Positions 12,152 through 24,029 of a stretch of DNA of 64,000 bases are shown here, in pieces. Source of the stretch: Rhinopithecus roxellana (Eukaryota; Chordata; Mammalia; Primates; Cercopithecidae); the NCBI RefSeq assembly GCF_007565055.1, contig NC_044553.1:39571916-39635915 (forward strand), read 5' to 3'. The translations under genes were made by a program, and so were the position numbers. Position 1 is the stretch's first letter. Each line of letters starts with the position of its first letter. Below the pieces are notes generated by a model, which did not search any database, had not been told where the DNA came from, and saw only the letters and a program-made list of their open reading frames with translations.

Positions 12152-14133
12152 AAACTGATTCTTTTAAGAACAGAACCACTTTTGCCACTGCAGGCACAGG
12201 TGTACGCTTTGCTCACTGCACAATCACACAGATATATACTAATAGTTCTTATTTGTCTTGTTATTCTCACAAAAATGATTTTCAGAAACAGCAGACCTGA
12301 ACTCAGAGGTTAGAATATTTTCATAACACCTTTTGGGTTATCTGAACGTTCATGCCAGCAAAGAAAGAGAACAGAGGAGAATGAGAGCTGCCAAGGCACG
12401 GGCTTTGTTAGGTAAGTTTCAGGTTTTTATATTTTTCCAAAAAACTTCACCTGCTTTACATAAATAAAATGGTTAAGACCAATCAATATTTCCTGGAAAT
12501 GCTGCTCTGGTGCTCAGGGTCTCTTTAGCCTGATATTTCTATCACCTTATCCTGTGGCAACAAAGGTCCAGTTAGACTGTTTATTAGCAGAGTATTAGTA
12601 TTACCCACTCAATTTAAAGGCCATTTTCAGAACCAGAAAAAGAAACATTTGACTTTGGATCTTGACAGTTAAATCTAGCTTACAAAATATCTGCTACAGA
12701 ATGCAGAGAATATAACTCGCTGCTAAATGTTTTATATAACCTTAAAATTTTTAATGCCATGTGTCTTTCTGATTTAGGTAACTCGCTTCTATAATTTTTT
12801 TTTAAGGCAAAGCAAAAAAAAGGTGTAGTCAGAAAAGCAAGTGTTTACATAATGCATATATTAAATGTTTAATAAGCAAATTTCACAAAAGATTAATCTC
12901 TTTCACCTTCACAAAGCCTATGTTAGGATTAGTATATTGAAACTACAGCAGAGAGAAAGATGTGAAAATACAATGTAGTTTTAAGAGTGATACAAATGTA
13001 AGTAATGAAAACAGTAGTAACACAGCCATACAAGTCAGCACATTAGATTCTTTGATCAATCAAAGAAAACATATTTTCACTTTCTGAAATAGAGTGTAGA
13101 TATCATCCTATTTTGTTTTGGCAGTGAGGACATTGCTATATTTTAGATTAACATTTTAAAATCTTTTCTAGAAAAATAAGAATAAGAATATCTTCCTGGC
13201 AAAATTACAGAAGGATCTAATGTAGCCTGAGATAATTTATCTATTCATTTACTCAGATGTTACCCCTCTTGATATTACAAAACACCACAGCAAAAAAAAG
13301 TCTGTACACTGTCTCACTACTTTATTTAGAAAAGGAGATTAATTATAAATGCAGGGCTTTTCTCTCAACACAATATATTCTTTCAAAGAGCAAAGGAAAG
13401 GTTACATGCGGTAGAAGTAGCAGCAGCTACTCAATAAACACTCAGTAAGTATTAGTTACGGTCCTAAGCACTAAGCAAGTGGAGGAAGGGTGGGCCACAG
13501 CTTCTCCTCCTTCCTCAACTCTTACCCCACCTTCCACATATCATCTCTCCCCATCTACTCAGACTGGGCGTCAGAGTGGCCCACCTGTCGAAACACCACC
13601 ACATTGTGAGAAGAGGCAGGGATTGACTAGAGTTGAAGCAGATCCTTTTGTTTTCAAGTAAAATGCATTTAAACATAGACAAACAATGGTGGAAAGAACA
13701 AATGAATTAGAAGCCCGAAGACCTATCAGACCAGACCCTATTATCAACTTGCCATTATTTAATCTCTTTGAGGACCATTAGTATCCTCAAATGTAAATTG
13801 ACTAGGATAGTGGAACTCTAGCGTTCTTTTTAAAAAATAAAATTATTTGATTCTAAGTCCTGAACCTGATAGCGAAAGAAATTTCTATACATAAACAGTA
13901 CCTTTTGTCCACTCCCTCAATTGTTGCCTCGGCCACATAAGCACTGTATTCACAAGAGACTCCCTAATACTATTTTCACTTTAATTAGCAAGAAGCCACT
14001 AAAGGAAAAAATAAATTTTATGATCTTGGTAATCTTGGTTTTACTATTTTAATGTAATGATGCATGAGCCACTTCTTTGCTAAATGGAGAGGAAAATCTT
14101 CAATTATGGTTATTGAAATTAAAAAGGAACAAT

Positions 14134-14435
14134 TGGCCAGGTGCGGTGGTTCATGCCTGTAATCCCAGCACTTTGGGAGGCCAAGGCGGGTGGATCACCT
14201 GAGGTCAGGAGTTCAAGACCAGCCTGACCAACATGGTGAAACCCCATCTCTATTAAAAATACAACAGTAGCTGAGCATGGTGGCATGTGCCTGTAATCCC
14301 AGCTACTCGGGAGGCTGAGGCAGGAGAATCACTTGAATCCAGTGGGTGGAGGTTGCAGCGAGCTGAGATCATGCCATTGCACTGCAGCCTGGGCAACAAG
14401 AATGAAACTCTGTCTCAAAAAAAAAAAAAAAAAAA
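14134..14435 (+). mobile_element. Alu, full length
   Basis: ggccaggtgcggtggttcat to a poly-A tail. Confidence 0.95.
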
Positions 14436-14447
14436 TTAAGATCCAGG

Positions 14448-14594
14448 CCTGGTACAGTGGCTCACGCCCATAATCCCAGCACTTTGGGAGGCTGAGGCAG
14501 GAGGATTGCTTGAGCCCAGGAGTTCATTTGAGATCAGCCTGGGACAGGCTGAGACAGAGCAAGACCCTGTCTCTTTAAAAAAAAAAAAAAAAAG
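14448..14594 (+). mobile_element. Short Alu (left arm fused to tail)
   Basis: ggcctggtacagtggctcac, then a jump to agagcaagaccctgtctctt and an A run. Most of the right arm is missing. Starts 13 bases after the previous Alu. Confidence 0.85.
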
Positions 14595-15232
14595 TTTCAG
14601 TGTGCTATTCCCATCTTACAATGAAAATTTCCAGGAAAAAATGCAAACATCATGAAATGGAGCAAATAGAGTAATTATCTGTACATCATTCACATTTTGC
14701 AAAAGAAGCCTACGCTGAGAATGAGGAGCTTCCTTTTTGAAGAATAATGTACATATCTCTTTAGACACTGGATTATAATGTTAACCGTATAGGATGCTGA
14801 TTATCCTATGAGGAGTTTCAGCAGATCACTGGAGACGCAGATATACCTTTCCTGATATCACAGCAAAGGGCTCTGATATAGGGACATAGTCTCAAAATGA
14901 TTCAAAGCTACAAATTTTTCAGACTACATACTCAGTATTTTACCTATGTTTTCTTCCAGTAACTGATCTTCAGCTCCATATTACATTTCCATCTTTCAAA
15001 TTGAGATGCCCTTTTTTGTAGTTATTGAAAATTAGTTCAACTCTTTACCAAATTTTTCTTAATCCAAATTCTTATAGATGAACAATTTCTAATTATTTAG
15101 ACAGACTAAATAACAGAGAAGGAAGCAGGTGAGCATAGCTGATCCCTTTATCTTTTACGTTCATCCCAGCAAGCAGGGCATATTCTTTATAATTGCATAT
15201 TGTAAGTATTATCTTTGACTGCTGTGGTTTGG

Positions 15233-15675
15233 ATATAACATGTCCCCACCAAAATTCATGTTGAAATTTGATCACCAATGTGGAGGTGCTGGGAGGTGGG
15301 GTCTAGTGGGAGGTGTTTTGGTCATGGGGGCAAATCTATAGTGAAAGCCTTGGTAAAGTTCTCCTGCAATGAGTTCTCCCTCTGGTGAGACTGGATTAGT
15401 TCTCTCGGGACTAGATTCATTTCCACTGGAGTGGGTCGTTATGAAGTCAGGAGGCCCTCAGGTTTCCCCTGTTTGCGTGTGTCCACTTGCCCTGTGACAT
15501 TCTCTGCCATGTTATGCAGCACACCGGCCCTCACCAGAGGCCTAGCAGATGCCAGAGCCATGCTTACTGTATAGCCCACAGAACCATGAACTAAATAAAT
15601 CTCTTTTCTTTATAAATTACCCAGCCTCAGGTATTCTGAGGCTACAGTTACAGCAACACTAAATGGACTACGACA
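15233..15675 (+). mobile_element. Solo MaLR LTR (MST/MLT1 type)
   Basis: It begins tgtggtttggatataacatg and ends ggactacgaca, with the MaLR blocks gggaggtgttttggtcatgg and ataaattacccagcctcagg in order. No internal region follows. Confidence 0.8.
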
Positions 15676-17424
15676 GTGGCTATTCCAAATTTTTAATATC
15701 ACTCCTACTAATACAATTCAAATCTGTGTTGTAGAAAAACCAATAAAGTTTTTTTTTTTTGAAAGAGGTAATAAAATAGTTGACTCTACTCATGAAAAAT
15801 TCTAGAAGGTTCATTCTAGACTTCAGTTATCCTCAAAGACAACTTCAAATCCTAGTATTATATGGTCCAGGCCCAGAAGAAATGGGATTACCCAATGCTA
15901 TCACATTCAAGACTTCGGGATATTCCAGTGCTAGGGACTAAAATGGCTGGAACTGTTGTCAAATACCAAGAATCTGTCATGACCAAAACCAGTCAAAACA
16001 ACAACAGCAAGAAAAGAAGCCATGCTGTTTTCTGACCCCAAACCAAAAACTGGCTCCACAGATTCTATTTCCCCAATATTAACACCAGTGACATCCAGCA
16101 CTGTATCTGTAGCTTACATTCTTTCAAAATCTTAACATCTGCTTAACATTTTCACTATTCTCTTTCGGTGCAAGCATCTGTTTCTTCCTGTTCATCCTAT
16201 TTCAGAAAGCATTCCCAGTATTTTTTTCCATAGCACATCCAGCCCAAGAAACCTCTGAATTTCCCCATCATATCTTGTTTTTCGATCCCAAAAAGTAGAA
16301 GTCCTGCTGCTCTAGAGGGCAGCCCTACAGATAAGAGGTCACAGCATTCTGTTCTGAAGTGTCACACGCAACACTGCAAACCAAGCACAATTACCTCTAG
16401 ATAGATTATTGCAAAAACCACTTGTACCACAGGTGCACGAGGCCGATTTTAACTCCATCTGTGTTTGGGTGACAAATAAGGCTTGACAAAGGAAAAAGAC
16501 AGGAATAAAAAAATGCCGATTTAAATTTTTAACAAGGGAAGTTTGCTTCTGCATGTCCAAACTAATTTCTCTTCATTTAACAAAATTAATTTTTCTCCAT
16601 TTAATAAGTCTTCATATAAAACTATAACTTTCCAAAATCATATTAATAGATAAATAATACTCTACAAATCCTAAAATACTCAAATTCTCACACAATTAGT
16701 TCCATTTTCATTGGTGTAGGAATTTCTACTTTGTATATGGTGCACTCGAATTTTGAAAGCACATCCTTTCATAGTTCTTCCCCTGTCAAAACCTTACAGT
16801 TACTGAATGTCTTTTACAAACCTATAGCTGTGTTACATTCTTGACAGAACAACAACAACAAAGCTTATAAAGATCATAGTTTAAGTTTACAGTTCAAATC
16901 TAGAAAGAAAATTAAAACTTTAGCTATATTAAAATTTAAGCCAACTTAGGTTGAACTAAGTACAGAAAATGAAATATGGGCAAAGGAATAATGAAACTCA
17001 TTCATACTTGAGCATAACAAATCTTATGTTTTAGAAGGAGCATAAATAAGAACTCAGGACTTGGGGGAAATGAGTCACTTGTACTTCTGGCACAAGGAAA
17101 GGAACAATAGATATGAGTCAGTTAATGAGGAGAAGGAAACTTAATTGCTGCCTGGTATTTAGGGGCAACAATTTCGCTAGTAGGTCAAAAATTCAGGATT
17201 ATAGACTAAAGCAGATTCTGCTATAGCTGGGCTTTATTAAAAACGTCTACCTTACCAAATTTTTACTTTTCCTAGATTTTTTATAAACATGTAGAAAAGT
17301 ATTTTCTTAATTTTAGTGGCTGGGAGACCCCGGGCTTTCTGAGACATGCTGTATCAATCAATTTCTTGAGCATGTTTCTTATCAAGAGAATATAGGAAGA
17401 AAGCCGAAGACTCTGCTGTCTTAC

Positions 17425-17581
17425 CTCCATGATGGGGTTGGAGGCCAAGACCTTTTCCTCCACATTGGCCTCACTGGCAGAACCACTCACAGTTGCAAAG
17501 TATCGCATGGCATACTTAGCTGAGACTGTTTTTCCTGCCCCAGACTCTCCACTTACGATGATGGACTGATTTCGTTCATCT
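17425..17581 (-). CDS. MYO5A: MYO5A exon 5: P-loop (ATP-binding) exon
   Basis: This exon has 157 bases; its first base finishes the Arg codon from exon 4 and it ends on a codon boundary. It covers about residues 152-204 and holds [20 protein letters not shown]. The P-loop GESGAGKT (163-170) grips the ATP phosphates, and Lys169 and Thr170 are intact. It then runs through loop 1, [20 protein letters not shown]. The acceptor is a T-rich tract ending attttacag and the donor is gtaaga. Retrovirus-derived DNA begins only about 30 bases upstream of the acceptor, so the branch point may lie in it. Confidence 0.98.
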
Positions 17582-17610
17582 CTGTAAAATAAAAAATAAA
17601 AAAAAAGTAA

Positions 17611-17706
17611 CTGCCAGTGCTGCCTGTAGCAGGATTAATAATGGAACCTATGGTCTCTATGGAAGTAGGGGGCCAATTAATGGATTTTTTGGTCAATACT
17701 GGTGCT
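17611..17706 (+). pseudogene. Retroviral protease fragment (broken)
   Basis: Plus-strand frame 17641 onward reads MEPMVSMEVGGQLMDFLVNT followed by GAD. This resembles the start of an ERV aspartic protease with its flap-side VGG motif and DTGA active site. Asp is replaced by Asn in the active site, so it would be inactive. Similarity stops where the tRNA-like bases begin. It runs opposite to the adjoining LTR and lies within about 30 bases of MYO5A exon 5. Confidence 0.6.
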
Positions 17707-17749
17707 GATAACGCCAAGGTCGCAGGTTCAATCCCCATACCGGCCACCA
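17701..17749 (+). other. Copy of the 3' part of mature tRNA-Ile, including CCA
   Basis: The 49 bases match the tRNA-Ile 3' part (anticodon stem-loop, variable loop, T arm, acceptor strand) at about 44 positions as I recall the gene. They end in CCA, which is added only after transcription. Three of the five differences are CpG-to-CA decay. An 18-base PBS would be expected next to an LTR; 49 bases is too long for that. The tRNA 5' half is missing, so this is not a working tRNA gene. Confidence 0.75.
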
Positions 17750-17753
17750 GAAA

Positions 17754-18100
17754 TATTGCAGGAATTTTTTTTTTTTTTTTTTTTTTTTAAGGAATCAGAG
17801 AGACAGATGGGGTTGAGGAGGATATTTATTATTTAGGTGCACCAGCCCAGTCGGATTAACATCCAAAGGACTGAGCCCTGAACAAAGAGTTAAGTTACCT
17901 TTTAAACATTTCATGGGGTCGGGGGGAGATCTGTGCAGGGGAAAGCATATTACAGAAGCGAGAAACAAAGACAGTTATTCAATTAATTGAGACATACATT
18001 ACATCATTTCTTACTTTTCAAGAAAAAATATGTTTTATGACTTGGGTTTATCTGTCTAGTGACTTTGCAGCTGAACAGCTAGAGAAACAGGGTCTTCACA
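17754..18100 (-). mobile_element. ERV LTR, HERV-I/LTR10-like, reading on the minus strand
   Basis: On the minus strand the segment starts TGTGAAGACC. It has an aataaa signal about 60 bases before a run of 24 A (plus-strand T 17765-17788) and ends shortly before TGGTGGCCGGTATGGGGA, which looks like a primer-binding site for tRNA-Ile. The order fits U3-R-U5-PBS, and a tRNA-Ile primer fits the HERV-I group. Family and exact edges are from memory. An alternative is a polyadenylated ERV transcript pasted in by L1. Confidence 0.55.
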
Positions 18101-18388
18101 ATGCCTGGGAAAGAAGGAGAGATAAGGCTCGCTAGCCAAAGAAAAACAGGCAGTTAATTTTTAAAGGACTCCAGCTCTTTCTCTTTCTGAGGGGGAATTG
18201 GGTTTTCTTACATACAACTGAGTTTCTGCTTACACATTCTTTAATTTCTTTTAATTCCTGTTTCACTACCCACTTGGGAATGTGATTAACATTATTTCTT
18301 CTCTGTTCTTTGTGATAAGGCACAGTGACTTTTGCTGGTTCATACATGCAACAATGTGGAAAGGAACATAAGAATGATATTTCCATTA
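18101..18388 (-). other. Possible ERV-flanking sequence, unassigned
   Basis: This stretch sits between the putative LTR start and an Alu. The minus strand is open for about 85 codons (ends near 18132) with a charged, lysine-rich stretch KWVVKQELKEIKECVSRN. I do not recognise it. It could be the 3' internal part of the same ERV, but no polypurine tract is clear. Confidence 0.25.
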
Positions 18389-18685
18389 GCCGGGCGCGGT
18401 GGCTCACGCCTGTAATCCCAGCACTTTGGGAGGCTGAGGCAGGTGGATCACCTGAGGTCAGGAGTTCGAGAACAGCCTGACCAACATGGAGAAACCCTGT
18501 CTCTACTAAAAATACAAAATTAGCTGGGGTGGTGGCACATGCCTGTAATCACAGCTACTGGGGAGGCTGAGGCAGGAGAATCGCTTGAACCTGGGAGGCG
18601 GAGGTTGTGGTGAGCCAAGATCGCGCCATCGCACTCCAGTCTGCGCAAAAAGAGCGAAACTCTGTCTCAAAAAAACAATAAAAAG
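18389..18685 (+). mobile_element. Alu, full length
   Basis: gccgggcgcggtggctcacg to caaaaaaacaataaaaag. The site sequence agaatgatatttcc/agaatatttcc flanks it. Confidence 0.95.
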
Positions 18686-19140
18686 AATATTTCCTAAAAA
18701 TAATATCTACTTATAAATTAAAAAGTAACAGAGAAGAAGAAGATATCAAACATTAAATTAGAGAGCATCACAACTAAGGATGAATCTGCAATAGAGGGCC
18801 TCTGAATTCTTATGCATACAAATCTCAAACATATTATTTCATTACTAAAGAATTACTTCAATATCTTACAGTACTGTTGTCAACCACTTCAGGAGATACT
18901 CTTTGGAGCCACAGAAAAGAAATTTAAATTTATACTATTTAATTAAAGTTACAAAACCATTTAAAATATTTTAAATTATCTACCAGCTAACAATCCGCAA
19001 AATGGTGTCTCCTACAAACTCCAGTTCCTACTAAAGTATCCTCATCACTAGAGAAGAAATAGTCCATTTGCTGACTTGGCTTCATTCAACTATAAGTTAA
19101 GTAAGGTCACGATCTGTATCCTCATGTGGTTGATGGATGT

Positions 19141-19512
19141 TGTGGTTTGAATGTTCTCTCCAAAATTCATGTTGAAATTTCATTGCCAACATCATAAAAT
19201 TGGGAGGTGGGGCCTTCAAGAGCTGATTAGGTCATGAGGCCCCTGCCCTCAGGAATGGATTAATGGCATGAATGTAGGAGTGAGTTAGTTATCATGGGAG
19301 TGGGCTCCTGATAAAAGGATGAGTTCAAGCTGATTTTCTCTCTGCCTCAAACGCTCATGTGCCCTCCTACTACTGAATGACCTTCACCAGATGCCAGCAC
19401 TGTGCTCTTGGACTTTTCAGCCTCCAGAACAGTGAGTTAAATAAACTTTTGCTCTTTAGGAATCACCCAGTCTGTGGTATCCTGTTATAGCAGCAGAAAC
19501 TGGACTAAGACA
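19141..19512 (+). mobile_element. Solo MaLR LTR (MLT1-like)
   Basis: It begins tgtggtttgaatgttctctc, contains gggaggtggggccttcaaga and gattaggtcatgagg, and ends actggactaagaca. A solo LTR with no visible internal part. Confidence 0.8.
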
Positions 19513-19514
19513 GT

Positions 19515-20300
19515 CATCTAATAGGAAAGACAGGCCAGTAATTCAAGATTGTAATACACGTGGTGGGGCAGTAAGAGGAAGAACAGGTTATCAGGGAAGG
19601 TTCCCTAGAGATGACAGCTGTACAAGGTCTACAAAAATGAGTAAGAGAAAGCAAACAAGGACTACAGAAGGCGGGAAGGGTACATTCCAGGCAAAGGGGA
19701 TAGCATAAATGAAGGCTCCGAATCAGAAGTTTGGAAAGAACAGATCACTCAGTTTAGCTGGAAAATGAAGTAAAGACAGATTTATGATTTCTGGCTTGGC
19801 CAGTCCTTTCAAGGGCCTCCACAATGATCCTAAATAGGCTGGGTACTGGGTTCTTTGTAGTGGAGGTGAGCTCTTCTGACCTGTTTCCAGAAGCTCTAAT
19901 GTGAACTAAAAGCCCTCACTTAAAAATACTGCTTCATTCATTCATTTAACAAACACATAATGAGTAGCCACAATGTGCTAATCACATTATGGAAATAAAC
20001 GACTCTAGGGTCATAGTCAATTGAGAGAGACTAGAAAGGACACAGTTAAAACGCAGTTGGAAGTAACTGCTATAAAAAAGGTCTATCTAAGATACTATGA
20101 AAGTAGAAAGGAAGAGTATGGAACCAGCAGGAGATGTGAGGAACAGATGTCAGGAAAGCATTTCCAGAGAAGGTAATACCAGAATTGAGAGGGTAATACC
20201 AGAATTGACTCACATGATCATTAGGAGAAAACCACGTTCTGTGAGAATAAGGAAATGGGAGTTAAATTATGTAGAAGCACTTGAAACCCCAGGAAACAAT
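19515..20300 (-). mobile_element. L2 fragments, antisense
   Basis: attccaggcaaaggggatag, agcataaatgaaggctccga, and a second start at attcattcatttaacaaaca followed by ggaaagcatttccagagaag. All are reversed L2 3' text. A 22-base local repeat (taccagaattga) lies at 20171-20210. Confidence 0.6.
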
Positions 20301-20318
20301 TATTCAAGGATGAGCAAG

Positions 20319-20372
20319 GGAGAGAGAGAGAGAAAGAGAGAAAGAAAATGAGAGAGAGAGAGAGAGAGAGAG
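20319..20372. repeat. (GA)n microsatellite
   Basis: GA repeats with a few AAAG interruptions over 54 bases. Confidence 0.95.
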
Positions 20373-21524
20373 GCAAGGTTGGAGAGGATGTCTGTTAGAC
20401 TTTATTTTCCTCTTATGGTCATAGGTGACCTTATATCTATTTGGTCTGTCGGGTCTCTCCTTATAGTTTTCATTTTATACAATATATATTATTTTATAGA
20501 TTTTCCTTTTGAATTTTATCCTTTAAAATATGTAATCTCTCTAGTTTATCATGGTCATATCAAACACTATTCATATCTTCCAAGATCATCAACTTAAACT
20601 TAATAAACATACTTTCAATTACATCTATGGCATTAACACGGAAATTAAGTAATGCGTGCCTCAGACCTGAGTAATGCAGAACACGACTTAATATCTCCAC
20701 CTATGTTGATGTTAACTCTCTGATAACCACCCATTGAGTGTTGTCATGTACCGTGATGAAGTGTACACGCACCTGCACCTAGGTCTAAATTTTTAGCTTA
20801 TAAACAAACACGGCCATGTGAAACAAAATCTACAGCTTTACATTTTTGCAGGCAACCAATCTGTTTCTCCCTTTTTTTGATCCCTTGTTAAAAAGAAAAA
20901 ATATTAAGTTAGTGCAATAAAATGCTTTCTTTCAAAACTGTGTTTTTACCGTGGTGTCTTAAAGATGTGGCTTCATTGAGACTTTAATCTCTCTCTTGTT
21001 AGAGAGATGCTAAGTTTTTCTATATTATCTCTCATCAAAATCAAGCTGCTCTGCTCTCTGTCTCTCTCTGATTCCTACTTTTAATTAATCTCAAAAAGAA
21101 AATGCTTAAACCCTAAAGTTAATACTAGACAATGAGTTTACAATTATAATATTAATTTTATTTTTGAAGCATAACTATTTACTATGAAAAAGGTTGCTGG
21201 CACTGTTGAATGCTGTGCTTTAGAGAGGCAGACAGACTCCCAGGAAATGAAAACAAGTGTTCCCTAGAGATACTTGCTGAGGTCACTCAGTTCCTGGTGA
21301 GAAGCTTGTCACATGGCTATCAGATCCCCTCAAATCAACCTGAGTTTTCTGTTCCATCAGTACACAGCCTATACACTATATAAAGATGCTATAGCAGAAA
21401 TAGCCAATTATATTTGTTTATAACTTTTACACACTCTAGTGCTCTAATATGTACTGTATTTTATTCCTCCTGTAACCTTCTGGGGTAGAAAATATTCAGT
21501 AAGTCCCAAAGTAGTAGTTTAATG

Positions 21525-22228
21525 TTATGGTTTGAATGTGTTCCCCAAAGTTCATATGTTGCAAACTAAATCCTCAATGCAACAGTGTTGAGAGGTGAGA
21601 CTTTAAAATGTCACTAGGCCAGGCATGGTGGCTCACGCCTGTAATTCCAGCACTTTGGGAAGCTGAGGCAGGAGGATCACTTGAGCCTAGGAATTTGAGA
21701 CCAGCCTGGGCAACATAGTGAGATTCCATCTCTACAAAAAAGAAAAAATTAGCTGGGCATCATTGCACATGCCTGTAGTCCTAACTACTTGGGAGGCTGA
21801 GGTGGGAGGATCATTTGAGCCTCAGAGGTTGAGGCTGCAGTGAACCATGACTGTGCTACTACATCCTTGCCTGGGTGACATAGTGAGACCCTGTATTTAA
21901 AAAAAAAAAAAAAAAAAAAAGGTGACTAGGTCATGAGGGCTCTGCCCTCATGGATGGATTTATGCAGTCATAATGGAAGTGGGTTAGTGATTGCAGTAAT
22001 GGCATCCTGATGAAAGAATGAGCTTGGCCCCCTTCCTGTCTCTGTCTTACATGCTCTTACCCTTCCACCTTCCACCATAAGATGATGCAGCAAGAAGGCC
22101 CTGAACTATAGATGTAGCCCATCAACCTTGCTCTTTCCTGCATCCAGAACAATGAGCCAAATAAATTTCTGTTCACTATAAATTACCCAGTCTGGTATTC
22201 TGGTATACTAGTATAAAACAGACTAAAG
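21525..22228 (+). mobile_element. MaLR LTR (MLT1-like) split by an Alu
   Basis: The left part (to 21616) has tatggtttgaatgtgttccc. The right part (from 21921) has gactaggtcatgagggctct and ends aacagactaaag. An Alu (21617-21920) sits between, with a short repeat of the cactagg/gactagg site. Confidence 0.8.
21617..21920 (+). mobile_element. Alu inside a MaLR LTR
   Basis: ggccaggcatggtggctcac to a 23-base A run. Confidence 0.95.
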
Positions 22229-22474
22229 TACTCATAAAAATGGAGAATTCTAAAGAGAAATTATTTACTGTGAGCTGGGGTCATCTGAAAGTAAAACCTG
22301 AGTGGGATAATGAAGTATAAATATAAATTAGACAGATAAAAAAGCATGGAGCAAGATATTCTATGCTAAACAAAAGATGCAGAAATAGAACTATGCCATC
22401 TTAATGTGAGGGAACAGACCTGTTAGAATAAGGCCAGGTAGCTGAAAGTAAGAAAACTAAATGACAAAGAAGAA

Positions 22475-22665
22475 AGGCTTCAGAGTCTCAAAGCTGGATT
22501 CAAATTTCAGCTCTCAGATACCATTTATTAGCATATGGCCTGGACAAGTTACTTTCCTCACCTGTAAAGCAGTGGTGATCTGCTCCAGGGATGTAATGAG
22601 GATTACATGCCTTGCACCATGTTTGGTACATAGTAGACCTCTAAATATGGTAGCTATTTACTAAT
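22475..22665 (+). mobile_element. MIR
   Basis: ctggattcaaatttcagctc, tggacaagttactttcctca, gtaatgaggattacatgcct. Confidence 0.8.
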
Positions 22666-23019
22666 TTAAGTTAACCCACCTTTATATAACATATATAAAA
22701 TTATCCTTATGAGGTACCATGTATTACTTGAAGCCTATTTGCATAAACAGGATACTTAGCATCACAGGGCAGCTGAGTCTCAGCTGAAACAGAAGAGATT
22801 TTATCATCTGCAATACTGTGCACTTGACCAGTGAACCTCTGCACAGTGGCGCACCCTGAGACCACATAACCAAATGATGGAAGGGGCCACCCTAAGGAAG
22901 GGCCTGGTAATAAATAAATTCAGAAATAATAAAACCAGATGAGAGGCTCAAGTCAATGAAAAGAGAAATGTAGACATAAGACCCCATAATGATGACAACT
23001 ATGATGGTAAGAACAGATC

Positions 23020-23205
23020 ATATTTGAATAGAACTTAGTATTTTTCGAAGGGCTTTTGTGTGTATCACCTAATATAATTTTCACCTCCAAAGTAAGCAGG
23101 AGAGACATGTTTTCCTCTTTGGAGGAAAGAGTAACACCAAGAGGTTAGATGGTTTGTCCGAGGCTGATGACTGGCATAGAGTAGAGCTGGGTTGTTACAC
23201 CCCAC
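23020..23205. mobile_element. Ancient MIR-like repeat
   Basis: tatttgaatagaacttagta, gtatcacctaatataatttt and gagctgggttgtt are the usual blocks of this old family. Related text at 23385-23480 and 45290-45360. Confidence 0.5.
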
Positions 23206-24029
23206 ATCTCTTGATTTCCAGGAGAAAGTCTACGCAATGCTTCTTCTGCTTTGTTACACAGCTACCTACAATGGTCTCCCCTCAACTAAAAAGAAAAATG
23301 TTTATGCATTAGTTCTCATCAAATATAAAGATAACAAATGCATACCACAGAAACCTATAAATGTAAAACTAGACCATCAGTGACACTGTTCCATTTTATA
23401 GATGATAAAATGGAGACTGAGGGAGACCAGATTTGAGCTTATATGGTCAGTTATTGGTAGATAGTGACTAGTACAGATGTCTTTTTCACTAGACCAAAGT
23501 TAATTGCATATGACTAACTTATTTCAAGCAAATTTAAATAAATGAAACTTAGTCAATAAAACTGATTTACACTATCACTCACAGTGGAGAGAAAACACAG
23601 CAAAAAAAATCAATCAGCACTACCTGGTTTTAAGGAAACAGCACAAAACAAAACAAAAACCCTAGTTCCAGCATGAGAAAAGACTGGCAAGAATGTCAAA
23701 CAAGAATAAGAGAAAAAAATAGGTATGGCAGTCCACTGAGTTTTTCTCCATGGTAAGTCAACAAGGACAATGAAAATTAAAAGGCTATTCTAGGAAGGTA
23801 TTTTATGAGGGCATTGTACTCTCTAAGGAGCATGTTTAAAAAGAAGCCATGAGTCAAGGATCCTGCTCAAGGATCCTGGTTATTGCTGATGTCACTGGAC
23901 ATACATCTGCTTGGAAAGAATCCCTAGTATGAGTTTTGTTTTTACGATAGATGTCAAAAACATCTTTTCAACCTTAAAGATCTAAATTAGAACTCTGCTC
24001 CTTTCCCCCTACTCCCCACCCCACAACAC

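Larger units (their letters stand above)
11748..17424 (-). other. MYO5A intron 5
   Basis: Three Alus and one MaLR LTR. 12155-14130, 14600-15230 and 15680-17420 look like unique AT-rich intron. Confidence 0.85.

Noticed and set aside
17701..17749. tRNA-Ile gene
   Set aside because: Only the 3' part is present, the CCA is encoded, and there is no 5' half or A box.
17765..17788. T24 run as a terminator or Alu tail
   Set aside because: No Alu arm adjoins it; it lies within or at the end of an antisense ERV LTR.
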